NCBI GenBank assembly: GCA_021848545.1
Contig: JAJZUL010000001.1
Coordinates: 1-64,000 of the forward strand
DNA length: 64,000 nucleotides
DNA from: Pseudomonadota bacterium
GTDB lineage: Bacteria > Pseudomonadota > Alphaproteobacteria > Rhodospirillales > Magnetospirillaceae
Reading direction: 5' to 3'
Part shown: one piece after another, positions 36,649-44,035 of the stretch
How positions within the stretch are numbered: the first letter of the stretch is position 1
Layout of the letters: every line of letters starts with the position of its first letter
Made by a program: the position numbers and the translations under genes
Notes under the pieces: generated by a model
The model's input: only the letters and a program-made list of their open reading frames with translations
Database searches by the model: none
Told to the model about the DNA's origin: nothing

Positions 36649-37170
36649 TCACGCCTCCATCACTTTTTTGTAGATCAGGGTTCCGACCCAGGCGCCGGCG
36701 ATGATCCCGCTGACCGCCAGATAACCGCCCAGATTCATCTCGGGGGTCAGGCCGAAGAAGGTGCTGACGTTGCACACGAAAGACAGGCGGATACCGATGC
36801 CCATCAGCAGGCCGCCGATGGTGATCATCACCCATTCGGACAGATGCCGCGGCACCCGCCAATAGAACTCGCGGCTGAGCACCGCGCCGACGAAAGCGCC
36901 GAACCCCATGCCAAGGCTGATATAGATCTTCCAATAGGCCCAGCTCGGCTTGAAGACCAGGCTCCAGAACGGAATGCGGGCCAAGGTGCGCGCCCCCAGG
37001 ACGTACTTTCCCACCAGACCGGCGATCATGGTTTCACCGCCGCCGACGGTCCACGCGCCGACGATCAGGAACAGGAAAACGTCGAGCATGGCGATGATTG
37101 AAAGAGCGATTACCGGGTCGAGGGTTCTCTGAAACAGATCGAGTTCCCGGATCTTCCGCAACAGATCCAT
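36649..37170 (-). CDS. YeeE/YedE-family half-permease (first of pair, PmpA-like)
   Basis: This 173-residue protein has about four to five TM segments. RLSFVCNVSTFFGLTPEMN is the counterpart of the conserved Cys loop and GGLLMGIGIRL is family-typical. AAGGAG lies eight bases before the ATG at 37170. It is the first gene after the sigma-54 promoter and so the operon leader. The substrate is probably a small sulfur species such as thiosulfate, by family analogy. Confidence 0.88.
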   Translation of the reverse strand: MDLLRKIRELDLFQRTLDPVIALSIIAMLDVFLFLIVGAWTVGGGETMIAGLVGKYVLGARTLARIPFWSLVFKPSWAYWKIYISLGMGFGAFVGAVLSREFYWRVPRHLSEWVMITIGGLLMGIGIRLSFVCNVSTFFGLTPEMNLGGYLAVSGIIAGAWVGTLIYKKVMEA

Positions 37171-37218
37171 ACGGCATCTCCTTGTATGCTGACCGACGAC
37201 GGCGCCTGCTTTCGACAT

Positions 37219-37234
37219 AGCAACGTCGATGCCA
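37219..37234 (-). promoter_or_regulatory. Sigma-54 promoter of the sulfur operon
   Basis: Minus strand TGGCATCGACGTTGCT matches the -24/-12 consensus TGGCAC-N5-TTGCW with exact GG to GC spacing. It lies about 50 bp before the first half-permease start and just downstream of a gene for a sigma-54 activator with GAFTGA. Confidence 0.85.
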
Positions 37235-37293
37235 TAAGGAGATATTTGCGCCGAAGCGCCGCAAACTGCGAAATCCGAGCTGTTTCGTCCCTT

Positions 37294-37329
37294 GTTGCGC
37301 CGCAACCGAACTGTTCTATTTTGGAACAG
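37294..37329. promoter_or_regulatory. Candidate activator-binding sites upstream of the sigma-54 promoter
   Basis: Two palindromes lie 60-95 bp upstream of the promoter: GTTGCGCCGCAAC (37294-37306) and CTGTTC-N7-GAACAG (37311-37329). This distance suits an enhancer for the NtrC-type regulator encoded next door. Which one is bound cannot be told from sequence alone. Confidence 0.5.
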
Positions 37330-37346
37330 CTCTGTATCGATATGGG

Positions 37347-38672
37347 TCAGTCCAACTCGTCAAGTTTGCGCCGCAACGTTGAGCGACTGATCCCCAGAAT
37401 TCGGGCGGCGACCACCTGATTGCCCCCGTTGGCGGCGAGCACCCGGCGGATGTGTCGCGCCTCCACCGCCGTCAGGCTGAGCGCCGTTTCATCCTCGCGG
37501 GCGGCGGGAAAAGCCCCCAGAGCGATGGAATCGGCATCCAGCACCGATCCGCCGCACAAGGCGAAGCTGCGTTCGAGCACGTTTTCGAGCTGGCGCACAT
37601 TGCCCGGCCAATCGTACAGAACCAGCTTTTGACGAGCCGCCAAGGTCACCGACAGATCACCGCATCCCGAGCGCGCCCGCATCCGTCCCAGGAAATGATC
37701 GATCAGAAACGGTATGTCGTCGCGTCGCTCCCGCAACGGCGGGATATGAATCGGCAACACGTTGAGGCGGAACCAGAGGTCGCTGCGAAAGGTCTTTTCG
37801 GCGACCATCGCCTCCAGATCGCGATTGGTGGCGGCGATCACCCGCACATCCACCTTTATCTCGGCCTGACCGCCGACCGGCCGCACCGTGCTGTCCTGAA
37901 GCACCCGCAGAAGCTTGGCCTGGAGACGGGGGCTGATATCGCCGATCTCGTCCAGAAACAGGGTGCCGCCATGGGCCTGTTGGAACAGGCCGCGCATATT
38001 GGCGGTGGCCCCGGTAAAGGCCCCTTTGACATGGCCGAACAGTTCGGAATCGAGAAGCTCTTCGGGCAGGGCGCAGCAATTGATGGCGACGAAGGGGCCG
38101 CGCGCCCGCCCGCTGACGCCATGAACCGCCCGGGCGATCACCTCCTTGCCGGTGCCGGTTTCACCGCCCACCAGAACGGGAATATCCTGGTTGCGGATGC
38201 GCTCGACCACCCCCAGAATCCGGCGCATGGCCGGGCTGGCGGCGACGATGTCGGTCAGGGCGGACCGGCCGGACAATTCCTGGCGCAGGCGGGTGACCTC
38301 GTCGCGCAAGGATTTCTTTTCCAGAACCTTGTTGACCCGAAGCAGCAATTCATCGGGATTGATGGGCTTGGTCAGGTAATCGTAGGCGCCCAGACGCATG
38401 GCCTCGACGGCGGTCTCGATCGAGGCGAAGGCGGTCATCACGATGCTTTCGGCCGGATGGCCGATGGCCCGCAAATGGGACAACAGGTCGATCCCGTTGC
38501 CCTCTCCCAGGCGCAGATCGGTCACCATCAGATCGACGGGATTGCGCTCCAGGGCCGTCTTGGCGGCCTCCCCCCCCTCGGCCTCGATGACGGCATGCCC
38601 CTCCGAGGACAACAGCATGGCCAGGGTACGGCGGATGGAAAATTCGTCATCGACGACAAGAATCGTGGCCAT
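37347..38672 (-). CDS. Sigma-54-dependent NtrC-family response regulator
   Basis: This 441-residue protein has a receiver domain with phospho-acceptor Asp52 (VTDLRL) and a switch Lys in YLTKPIN. The AAA+ domain has Walker A GETGTGKE and the sigma-54 contact loop GAFTGA. A Fis-type helix-turn-helix ([20 protein letters not shown]) ends the protein. It is cotranscribed with the kinase, six bases away, and points toward the sigma-54 promoter at 37219, its likely target. Confidence 0.95.
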   Translation of the reverse strand: MATILVVDDEFSIRRTLAMLLSSEGHAVIEAEGGEAAKTALERNPVDLMVTDLRLGEGNGIDLLSHLRAIGHPAESIVMTAFASIETAVEAMRLGAYDYLTKPINPDELLLRVNKVLEKKSLRDEVTRLRQELSGRSALTDIVAASPAMRRILGVVERIRNQDIPVLVGGETGTGKEVIARAVHGVSGRARGPFVAINCCALPEELLDSELFGHVKGAFTGATANMRGLFQQAHGGTLFLDEIGDISPRLQAKLLRVLQDSTVRPVGGQAEIKVDVRVIAATNRDLEAMVAEKTFRSDLWFRLNVLPIHIPPLRERRDDIPFLIDHFLGRMRARSGCGDLSVTLAARQKLVLYDWPGNVRQLENVLERSFALCGGSVLDADSIALGAFPAAREDETALSLTAVEARHIRRVLAANGGNQVVAARILGISRSTLRRKLDELD

Positions 38673-38678
38673 GACCGC

Positions 38679-40091
38679 TTACGCCGCCTCCAGGGTAAAG
38701 CTGACTTCGGTGCCGGCGCCGACATGGCTCATGACCTCAAGCCGGGTGCCGTGTTGCATCAGAATGCGCTGAACGATGGACAGACCCAACCCCGTGCCTT
38801 GCTTGCGGCCGGTCACGAACGGCCGGACGATCCGTTCCAGCAGATGATCGGGTATGCCGCATCCGGTATCGGCGATACTGACGCGCACCAGCGCTCCCTC
38901 GCGCACCAGCCGGCAATAGACATCCCCGCCATCGGGCATCGCCTGCACCGAATTCAGGATCAGATTCCAGATCACCTGGCGCATCTGGTCGGGATCGTGG
39001 AGCGTCCGGCAGGGTCGGTCCGCCGATTGGACATGCACCCGCACCGCCCGCGCCTGGGTGTCCTCGCCGATCAGATGGGCGACCTCGTCGATCAGGGCGC
39101 AAATATCGTCCGCGACCGGCCGCGTTTCCCGGATACGGGAAAAATCGAGAAAATCGTTCAGGATTCGTTGCAGACGTTGGGTTTCGGTATTGAGAATACC
39201 GATGGCCTGGGTGCGATCCGCCGCCGTCAGGGACGGATGGCCCAGCAGCTTCACGGAATTGATCACGGCCGACAGGGGATTGCGGATTTCATGGGCGATG
39301 CTGGCCGACAATTCTCCGACGCAGGCCAACCGTTCGGCGTCGGTGCGCTTTTCATGTTCCCGACGGGCCTGATCCGATGTCGCCTCCAGGGATTCGGCCA
39401 TGGCGTTGAAGGCCCCGCCCAGCAACCCCACCTCGTCGCGCGCCCGAATGTTCACCCGCGCCGCCAGATGGCCGCCGCCGATGTCGCGCGCCGCCCCCAT
39501 CAAGGTGTGGAGATTGCGGGTGATCACGTAGGACAGCGCTCCCGCGACCAGACTGCCGGCGACGATGGCCAGCAGGATGAAGGCCACGCCCTGGTCCCGG
39601 GTCTCGGCGATATGGGCGTCCAGGGCGCGGGTGGACATGCCCAACAGCACCGTTCCCACCGGCTGGCCGGCCGCCCGCACCGTGTCGCGCAGATCGAGAA
39701 CATGACTGCGCCGGGATCGGCGCGCCAAATCGATATGATGGCCGACCTGGGCGGGATCGGTACTGGCCAGCACGTCGCCGCGTATATCGACGATGGCGCC
39801 GTAAACCACGTCGGGCTGGCGTTTCACCCGCCCGGTGATCTCGGCCAGGGACCCCAGATTCTCGGACAACAGGGCATTGGTGCTGGCCACCGCCATCAGG
39901 CTGGTCAAGGCATGCGCCCGATTGATCAAATCGGTGCGAATGTTCTCCGATTGCTTGGTGACGGCCAGCCAGACGAAGGCCCCCATCAGGATGGCGTGAA
40001 CCAGCGCCACCGAGACGATCAGCCGGAACCGCAAGGTTTGAAAAAACGAGACTTTCGGTTCCGCCGGCAGGGGATAGACCATATCCGTCAT
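38679..40091 (-). CDS. Membrane histidine kinase, partner of the PhnD-like sensor
   Basis: This 470-residue kinase has two TM segments (about 23-43 and 168-188) around a periplasmic region, then HAMP, the H-box SIAHEIRNPLSAVINS and the ATP-binding G-boxes ADTGCGIPDH and GTGLGLSIV. The ATG at 40091 with GAGGTG five bases upstream is preferred to the ATG at 40118, which would overlap the preceding gene. It lies between the binding protein and the regulator as a three-gene unit. Confidence 0.92.
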   Translation of the reverse strand: MTDMVYPLPAEPKVSFFQTLRFRLIVSVALVHAILMGAFVWLAVTKQSENIRTDLINRAHALTSLMAVASTNALLSENLGSLAEITGRVKRQPDVVYGAIVDIRGDVLASTDPAQVGHHIDLARRSRRSHVLDLRDTVRAAGQPVGTVLLGMSTRALDAHIAETRDQGVAFILLAIVAGSLVAGALSYVITRNLHTLMGAARDIGGGHLAARVNIRARDEVGLLGGAFNAMAESLEATSDQARREHEKRTDAERLACVGELSASIAHEIRNPLSAVINSVKLLGHPSLTAADRTQAIGILNTETQRLQRILNDFLDFSRIRETRPVADDICALIDEVAHLIGEDTQARAVRVHVQSADRPCRTLHDPDQMRQVIWNLILNSVQAMPDGGDVYCRLVREGALVRVSIADTGCGIPDHLLERIVRPFVTGRKQGTGLGLSIVQRILMQHGTRLEVMSHVGAGTEVSFTLEAA

Positions 40092-40098
40092 CGGCACC

Positions 40099-40923
40099 TC
40101 ACGGCTTGACCCCGTCATATTCCCGGTTGGTGGCGGCGACGAACCCCTGCTTGAACCCGAGATGGTCCAACACCCGCCGTCCCTGGGCGCTGTCGGTCAG
40201 GTGGGTGAGCAGATGGCGCAAGCGGGCCGCCACCCGGGGCGGCATGTCGCTGCGAACCGCAATGGGCATTTGCGGCTGCGGCGGCGTTTCGGCGACCACC
40301 CGAAGATCGCGCCGCACCTTGGCCGGCATCGAACGCAAAGAGGGAAACCAGGTACCGGCCATATCCACCAGCCCGTAATAGACCGCCATCAGGGCCGAAT
40401 CCTGCGACCCGAAATAGCGGACCTTGAAATCGCGCTTCACCGACAGGCCCAGCGAGCGCATGTACTGACGGACCATGACCGTGGCGGCATAGGCGTTGGG
40501 ATCGGGGAAGCCGATCTTCAGCCCCTTGGGCAGGCCCTTGCCGCCCAGATGGCGGATACGGCTGTCCTTCCGCACCACGACGATGCCGGTGAACGGCTCG
40601 CCCGCGACCTTGACGATGACACGGTATCCGGCCTTGCGGGCCCGGGTGTAAAGCAACGGATTGAGATAGATGATGTCGTATTCGCCGCGCCGCACCCGGC
40701 GCATGAAACTGGCGAAACTGGGCGCGGTCACGAACTCGACGGGATGATCGAGCCCCCGCGCCAACGCGTCGGTCAGGGGCAGAAACATTTTGGCCAGCAT
40801 GGTCGGGCTTTGCAGGGGCAGAACCCCGAACCGGTAGTATCGCGCCTCCGCCGCCCGCGCGCCGCCCCATCCCGCCCAGAGCAGGATAACCGCCACCGCC
40901 AGTCGCCACGCCGCGCGCCGCAT
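40099..40923 (-). CDS. PhnD-like periplasmic substrate-binding protein, probable ligand sensor
   Basis: This 274-residue exported protein (signal LAVAVILLWAGWGGARA) has the PhnD/PBP2 fold: RFGVLPLQSPTMLAKMFLPL, EYDIIYLNPLLYTRARKAGY, GFPDPNAYAAT and GLVDMAGTW. There is no ABC permease nearby; it is followed by a kinase and regulator. In the tetrathionate system the sensor kinase TtrS has a PhnD-type domain, so a sulfur oxyanion ligand is plausible (inference). GAGGAGG precedes the ATG. Confidence 0.88.
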   Translation of the reverse strand: MRRAAWRLAVAVILLWAGWGGARAAEARYYRFGVLPLQSPTMLAKMFLPLTDALARGLDHPVEFVTAPSFASFMRRVRRGEYDIIYLNPLLYTRARKAGYRVIVKVAGEPFTGIVVVRKDSRIRHLGGKGLPKGLKIGFPDPNAYAATVMVRQYMRSLGLSVKRDFKVRYFGSQDSALMAVYYGLVDMAGTWFPSLRSMPAKVRRDLRVVAETPPQPQMPIAVRSDMPPRVAARLRHLLTHLTDSAQGRRVLDHLGFKQGFVAATNREYDGVKP

Positions 40924-41001
40924 CCCGCCTCCTCGTCTCGTCGGGGGACGACAAGTGGATCACGGCCCGGGTCTGGAAGGAAGGGGTCTGTTCCCCCATC
41001 C

Positions 41002-41183
41002 CAGAGGAATCGGGTGAACCCGCTTCCCCTGCCTTATGTATATTTCCCTCGCCGGGCGGGCGCGTCCGCGCCCTGGGCTATCCTCGCTTGCGCTCCGAGG
41101 CCCCATTGGGGCCTCTCCGCACGCTGCGGCGGCCTCAGCGGCCTAGTCGCTCCGCTCCAACTCGTCTTAACCCGATTACCCTG
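41002..41183. repeat. MITE-like dispersed repeat, family B, copy 1
   Basis: This 182 bp unit is very similar to 63472-63657. The ends are imperfect inverted repeats: CAGAGGAATCGGGTGAA at the left and TTAACCCGATTACCCTG at the right. Shared inner segments include CTATCCTCGCTTGCGCTCCG and GCCTAGTCGCTCCGCTCCAA. There is no coding capacity. It fills most of the 340 bp between the PhnD-like gene and ssb. Confidence 0.85.
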
Positions 41184-41216
41184 CCCCCACCCAAAAGACT
41201 CTTGCGACGCCCCGGC

Positions 41217-41231
41217 GTTCCGATAAAGTTC
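41217..41231 (+). promoter_or_regulatory. LexA/SOS box of ssb
   Basis: GTTCCGATAAAGTTC is an exact GTTC-N7-GTTC box 31 bp before the ssb start, predicting LexA repression and DNA-damage induction. Confidence 0.88.
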
Positions 41232-41262
41232 CCATTCGAAAACGCGAGCGGAGACGGCAAAT

Positions 41263-41760
41263 ATGGCGGGCAGCGTCAACAAGGTCATTCTATTGGGCAA
41301 TCTCGGCCGCGATCCCGAGGTCAGGACCTCCCAGGACGGCTCCAAGATCGTCAACCTGTCGATCGCCACGTCGGAAAACTGGAAGGATCGCAACACCGGC
41401 GAGCGCAAGGAAAAAACCGAGTGGCACCGGGTGGTGATCTTCAACCCGAATCTGGCCGATATCGCCGAACGCTATCTGAAGAAGGGCAGCTCGGTCTATG
41501 TGGAGGGCGCGCTGCAGACCCGCAAATGGACCGACCAGAGCGGCGCCGAGAAATATTCGACCGAAGTGGTCATCGGCCGGTTCAAGGGTGAATTGACCCT
41601 GATCGGCGGCCGCGGCGAAGGGCCGGGTGAAAGCGGCGGTTACGGCGGCGGCGCCCCGTCCAGGGCTCCGGCCGGTCGCGGCGGCCCGGCGGAAGGCGGC
41701 CCCTCCGGCGGCAGCGGCTGGGATGCGCCAGCCGATTTCGACGACGAAATCCCGTTCTGA
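41263..41760 (+). CDS. ssb: Single-stranded DNA-binding protein
   Basis: This 165-residue SSB has an OB fold beginning [17 protein letters not shown], with [20 protein letters not shown] and [12 protein letters not shown] Gly/Pro-rich linker follows, and the acidic tip DFDDEIPF docks repair and replication partners. The start ATG at 41263 fits the family N-terminus. An SOS box lies immediately upstream. Confidence 0.97.
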   Translation: MAGSVNKVILLGNLGRDPEVRTSQDGSKIVNLSIATSENWKDRNTGERKEKTEWHRVVIFNPNLADIAERYLKKGSSVYVEGALQTRKWTDQSGAEKYSTEVVIGRFKGELTLIGGRGEGPGESGGYGGGAPSRAPAGRGGPAEGGPSGGSGWDAPADFDDEIPF

Positions 41761-41855
41761 CCCGGTTTGGGGCGGCGCCTCCATGTCTCGCGGAGTGGAC
41801 GCGCCGTGCCCCGGGACGCCGTTGACAGCACCGGCCGATTCATTTATCCCCAAAA

Positions 41856-42015
41856 ACGTTCAGTATCCCGGAACACGGTGTAATTCCGTGGCGGTCCCGC
41901 CGCTGTAATCGGGGACGTCGGCTGCACGGCGACAAGCCGGCCACTGAGGGGGCACACCCCCTCGGGAAGGCGCAATCCGATGGACGATCCGAGAGCCAGA
42001 AGACCTGCTGAACAC
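41856..42015 (+). ncRNA. Cobalamin (B12) riboswitch
   Basis: The conserved core is present in order: GGAACACGGTGTAATTCCG, GGTCCCGCCGCTGTAATCGG, GCCACTGAG, GGGAAGG and the B12 box AGCCAGAAGACCTGCTG. Closing helix P1 is GTTCAG (41858-41863) with CTGAAC (42008-42013). It should lower expression of the downstream peptide and radical SAM genes when adenosylcobalamin is plentiful. Confidence 0.95.
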
Positions 42016-42049
42016 ACGCGACGAAGGGCGGAATCCGATGGAAAGGGTT

Positions 42050-42085
42050 CCGGCGGGCGATATGCCCTGCCGGCGTCCTTTGTTT
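42050..42085 (+). terminator. Expression-platform terminator of the B12 riboswitch
   Basis: CCGGC plus GGGC pairs with GCCC plus GCCGG across one bulged T and a five-base loop (42050-42073). CCTTTGTTTG follows. It lies between the riboswitch and the peptide start, as expected for transcriptional control. Confidence 0.6.
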
Positions 42086-42109
42086 GTGTCGACACATCGG
42101 AGCAATGTC

Positions 42110-42244
42110 ATGAAACAGACCGCCCTCGACAAGCCCCAGCCGGCCCAACCGCGGCCGGAGATCATCGCCGTCCGCAAGACCTGTGATGCCGAAGGCACCG
42201 GCCTTTCCCATTACATCCTCATGGATAAGCGGGTGAAACGGTGA
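42110..42244 (+). CDS. cbpA: CbpA-like RiPP precursor peptide (44 residues)
   Basis: This short gene has GGAG seven bases before its ATG and its stop overlaps the radical SAM start (GTGA). The N-terminal half is Pro/Gln-rich (KPQPAQPRPE) and leader-like. The C-terminal half RKTCDAEGTGLSHYILMDK looks like a compact core with one Cys, Ser, His and Tyr. A short peptide between a cobalamin riboswitch and a radical SAM/SPASM gene is the defining layout of the predicted family 'modified peptide precursor CbpA'. That assignment is from memory, not a search. The modification and function are unknown. Confidence 0.8.
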   Translation: MKQTALDKPQPAQPRPEIIAVRKTCDAEGTGLSHYILMDKRVKR

Positions 42245-43629
42245 GCCTGATACCGGCCGCCAAGGAAGAGGGCTCCGCCGCTGGTCCTCTTCCGCCGTTC
42301 CACACCATCGACATCGGCCACGCCACCCATGTCGCTCTGGTCGAACCCGATACGGCCTTTTGGGGCCTGGTCCGCAAAGACCGGCTGGCCGACCCGACCG
42401 CCGTGGCCCAACTGGGAGACATTTATCGAGTCCAGGCGGATGGCTTCGCCCGCGAAATGGACATGCTGCGCTTTCACCTGCGGCCGTCCGCCGTCTATTT
42501 CAATCCGACCGAGCGCTGCAACCTCAACTGTTCGTACTGTTATATTCCAGAGGATATGCGGCGAAACGGCGAGCATATGACCGCGGCCGCCATGCTGGAC
42601 GCCCTTGAACGCCTGCACACCTACTTTCGCGGCCACATGCCGGAAGGACGCCTGCCCCAGGTCATCTTTCACGGCGCCGAACCCCTCATCAATCGTCGGG
42701 TCGTCTTCGCCGGCATCGAAGCCTTCGCCGACCGCTTCCGCTTCGGGGTGCAAACCAACGCCACCCTGCTCGATGACGAAGCGGTGCGTTTCCTCACGGG
42801 GCACGGCGTCGGCATCGGCCTTTCCCTTGACGGCCCGGAGGCGGAAATCGCCGATCGAACGCGCCGCCGCTGGAACGGCACCGGCGTTTACGACCATGTG
42901 GTGCGAGCCATGGAGCGACTGGACGGATATGCCGGCTACAACGTCATCTGCACGATGACCACCGAGAACCTGCCCCATCTGACCGAACTGGTGGCGTTCC
43001 TCCATGCCCACCGGGTCCCCGCCTGCATGCTCAACGTCACCCGCTGCACACTGCCGGGCGCCCGTCGGATCAATGGCGGCGACGAGGCGATGGCCGGGGC
43101 CTACATCGCCGCCCTTGAACGGACGCACGAGCTGTACCGCGAAACGGGGCGCAAGCTGGTGGTGGCCAATTTCGCCAATATTCTCATCGCCATCATGGCC
43201 CCGACGGCGCGGCGCCTGATGTGCGACATTTCGCCCTGCGGCGGCGGACGGAGCTTCTTCGCCCTGGCGCCGAACGGCGACCTGTTCCCGTGCAGCGAAT
43301 TCATCGGCCTGCCCGCCTTCAACGGCGGCAATCTTTTCCGCAACCCGATCGATGATGTTCTGGCCAGCCCACCGTTCAAATTGGTCAGCGGCCGCAAGGT
43401 CGAGGATATCGCCGGTTGCGCCACCTGCGGCATTCGTCACTTCTGCGGCTCGCCCTGCCCCGCCGAAGCGCACGAAATGAACGGCGGCATGAACCGCAAG
43501 GGAGCCTTCTGCGCGTTCTACGAAGAACAGGTACGCTACGCTCTACGTTTGATCGCCGATGGCCGCCACGAAGATTTCCTGTGGGACGGCTGGGACGAAG
43601 ACGCCGAAACGCTCTACTCGATCGGCTGA
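42241..43629 (+). CDS. cbpB: CbpB-like radical SAM/SPASM peptide-modifying enzyme
   Basis: This 462-residue protein has about 90 residues before the radical SAM cluster motif C93-N-L-N-C97-S-Y-C100, suggesting a peptide-recognition region. A TIM-barrel part follows (FHGAEPLINR, GIGLSLDGPE). A C-terminal SPASM region (about 325-425) carries many cysteines: CDISPCGGG, LFPCSEF, CATCGIRHFCGSPCP and FCAFYEE. These should bind auxiliary Fe-S clusters. The GTG start overlaps the peptide stop. It probably crosslinks or otherwise modifies the CbpA core. It has no B12-binding domain, so B12 control is through the riboswitch, not cofactor use. Confidence 0.9.
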   Translation: MSLIPAAKEEGSAAGPLPPFHTIDIGHATHVALVEPDTAFWGLVRKDRLADPTAVAQLGDIYRVQADGFAREMDMLRFHLRPSAVYFNPTERCNLNCSYCYIPEDMRRNGEHMTAAAMLDALERLHTYFRGHMPEGRLPQVIFHGAEPLINRRVVFAGIEAFADRFRFGVQTNATLLDDEAVRFLTGHGVGIGLSLDGPEAEIADRTRRRWNGTGVYDHVVRAMERLDGYAGYNVICTMTTENLPHLTELVAFLHAHRVPACMLNVTRCTLPGARRINGGDEAMAGAYIAALERTHELYRETGRKLVVANFANILIAIMAPTARRLMCDISPCGGGRSFFALAPNGDLFPCSEFIGLPAFNGGNLFRNPIDDVLASPPFKLVSGRKVEDIAGCATCGIRHFCGSPCPAEAHEMNGGMNRKGAFCAFYEEQVRYALRLIADGRHEDFLWDGWDEDAETLYSIG

Positions 43630-43656
43630 TTTTAAAAACTCGGGGCCGTTTCCGCT

Positions 43657-43705
43657 TTGGAGTGTGATGCCCTAAATATGCATCACACTCCAAGCCGTTT
43701 TGTTT
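43657..43705 (+). terminator. Strong hairpin with T-rich tail after cbpB
   Basis: TTGGAGTGTGATGC (43657-43670) pairs perfectly over 14 bp with GCATCACACTCCAA (43680-43693). GCCGTTTTGTTTTT follows. It likely terminates the riboswitch-cbpA-cbpB transcript. Confidence 0.75.
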
Positions 43706-43757
43706 TTCCCTCTGCCGCTCGCTCAATGCTCGCCGGAGCGACGCGTCCAAGATTTAG

Positions 43758-43916
43758 CCCGATCTATTCATGGGGCCGCGAGGTGATGGCGCAGGGATTT
43801 GATTTGGATGGGATTTTTCGCGGACGCCGCCAATACCGGGGTATTGGCCAGGCCGCAAAAAGCCCAGGCGGATCAAAGACCAAGCCAGCGCCCGCCGGAA
43901 CCGTGAATAGATCGGG
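43758..43916. repeat. Short element with perfect 13 bp terminal inverted repeats
   Basis: CCCGATCTATTCA (43758-43770) is the exact reverse complement of TGAATAGATCGGG (43904-43916). The 159 bp unit has no reading frame and occupies the gap between cbpB and the acyltransferase gene. A GCCAATACCGGGGTATTGGC palindrome lies inside. Only one copy is in the window, so mobility is inference. Confidence 0.6.
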
Positions 43917-44035
43917 TTAGCCAGACGTTTCAGATTTGAGGCGCGTCGCCGTCTTCATCGTCGCCACACCGTCTGGGGCTCAATCGAGTCCGGCCTCCAG
44001 GGCGCGGAATGGATGCAACGGGGCGGGAAAATCCC

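Noticed and set aside
37452-40109. 885-codon plus-strand frame opposite the regulator and kinase
   Set aside because: The minus strand carries complete receiver, AAA+ and kinase motifs, so the plus frame is an antisense artefact.
42241-43629. Cobalamin-dependent radical SAM methylase
   Set aside because: There is no B12-binding domain. The protein is a SPASM-type enzyme; the B12 link is only the riboswitch.
43657-43920. Small plus-strand frame of about 87 codons after cbpB
   Set aside because: It starts inside a terminator hairpin, runs through the inverted-repeat element and has no ribosome site.
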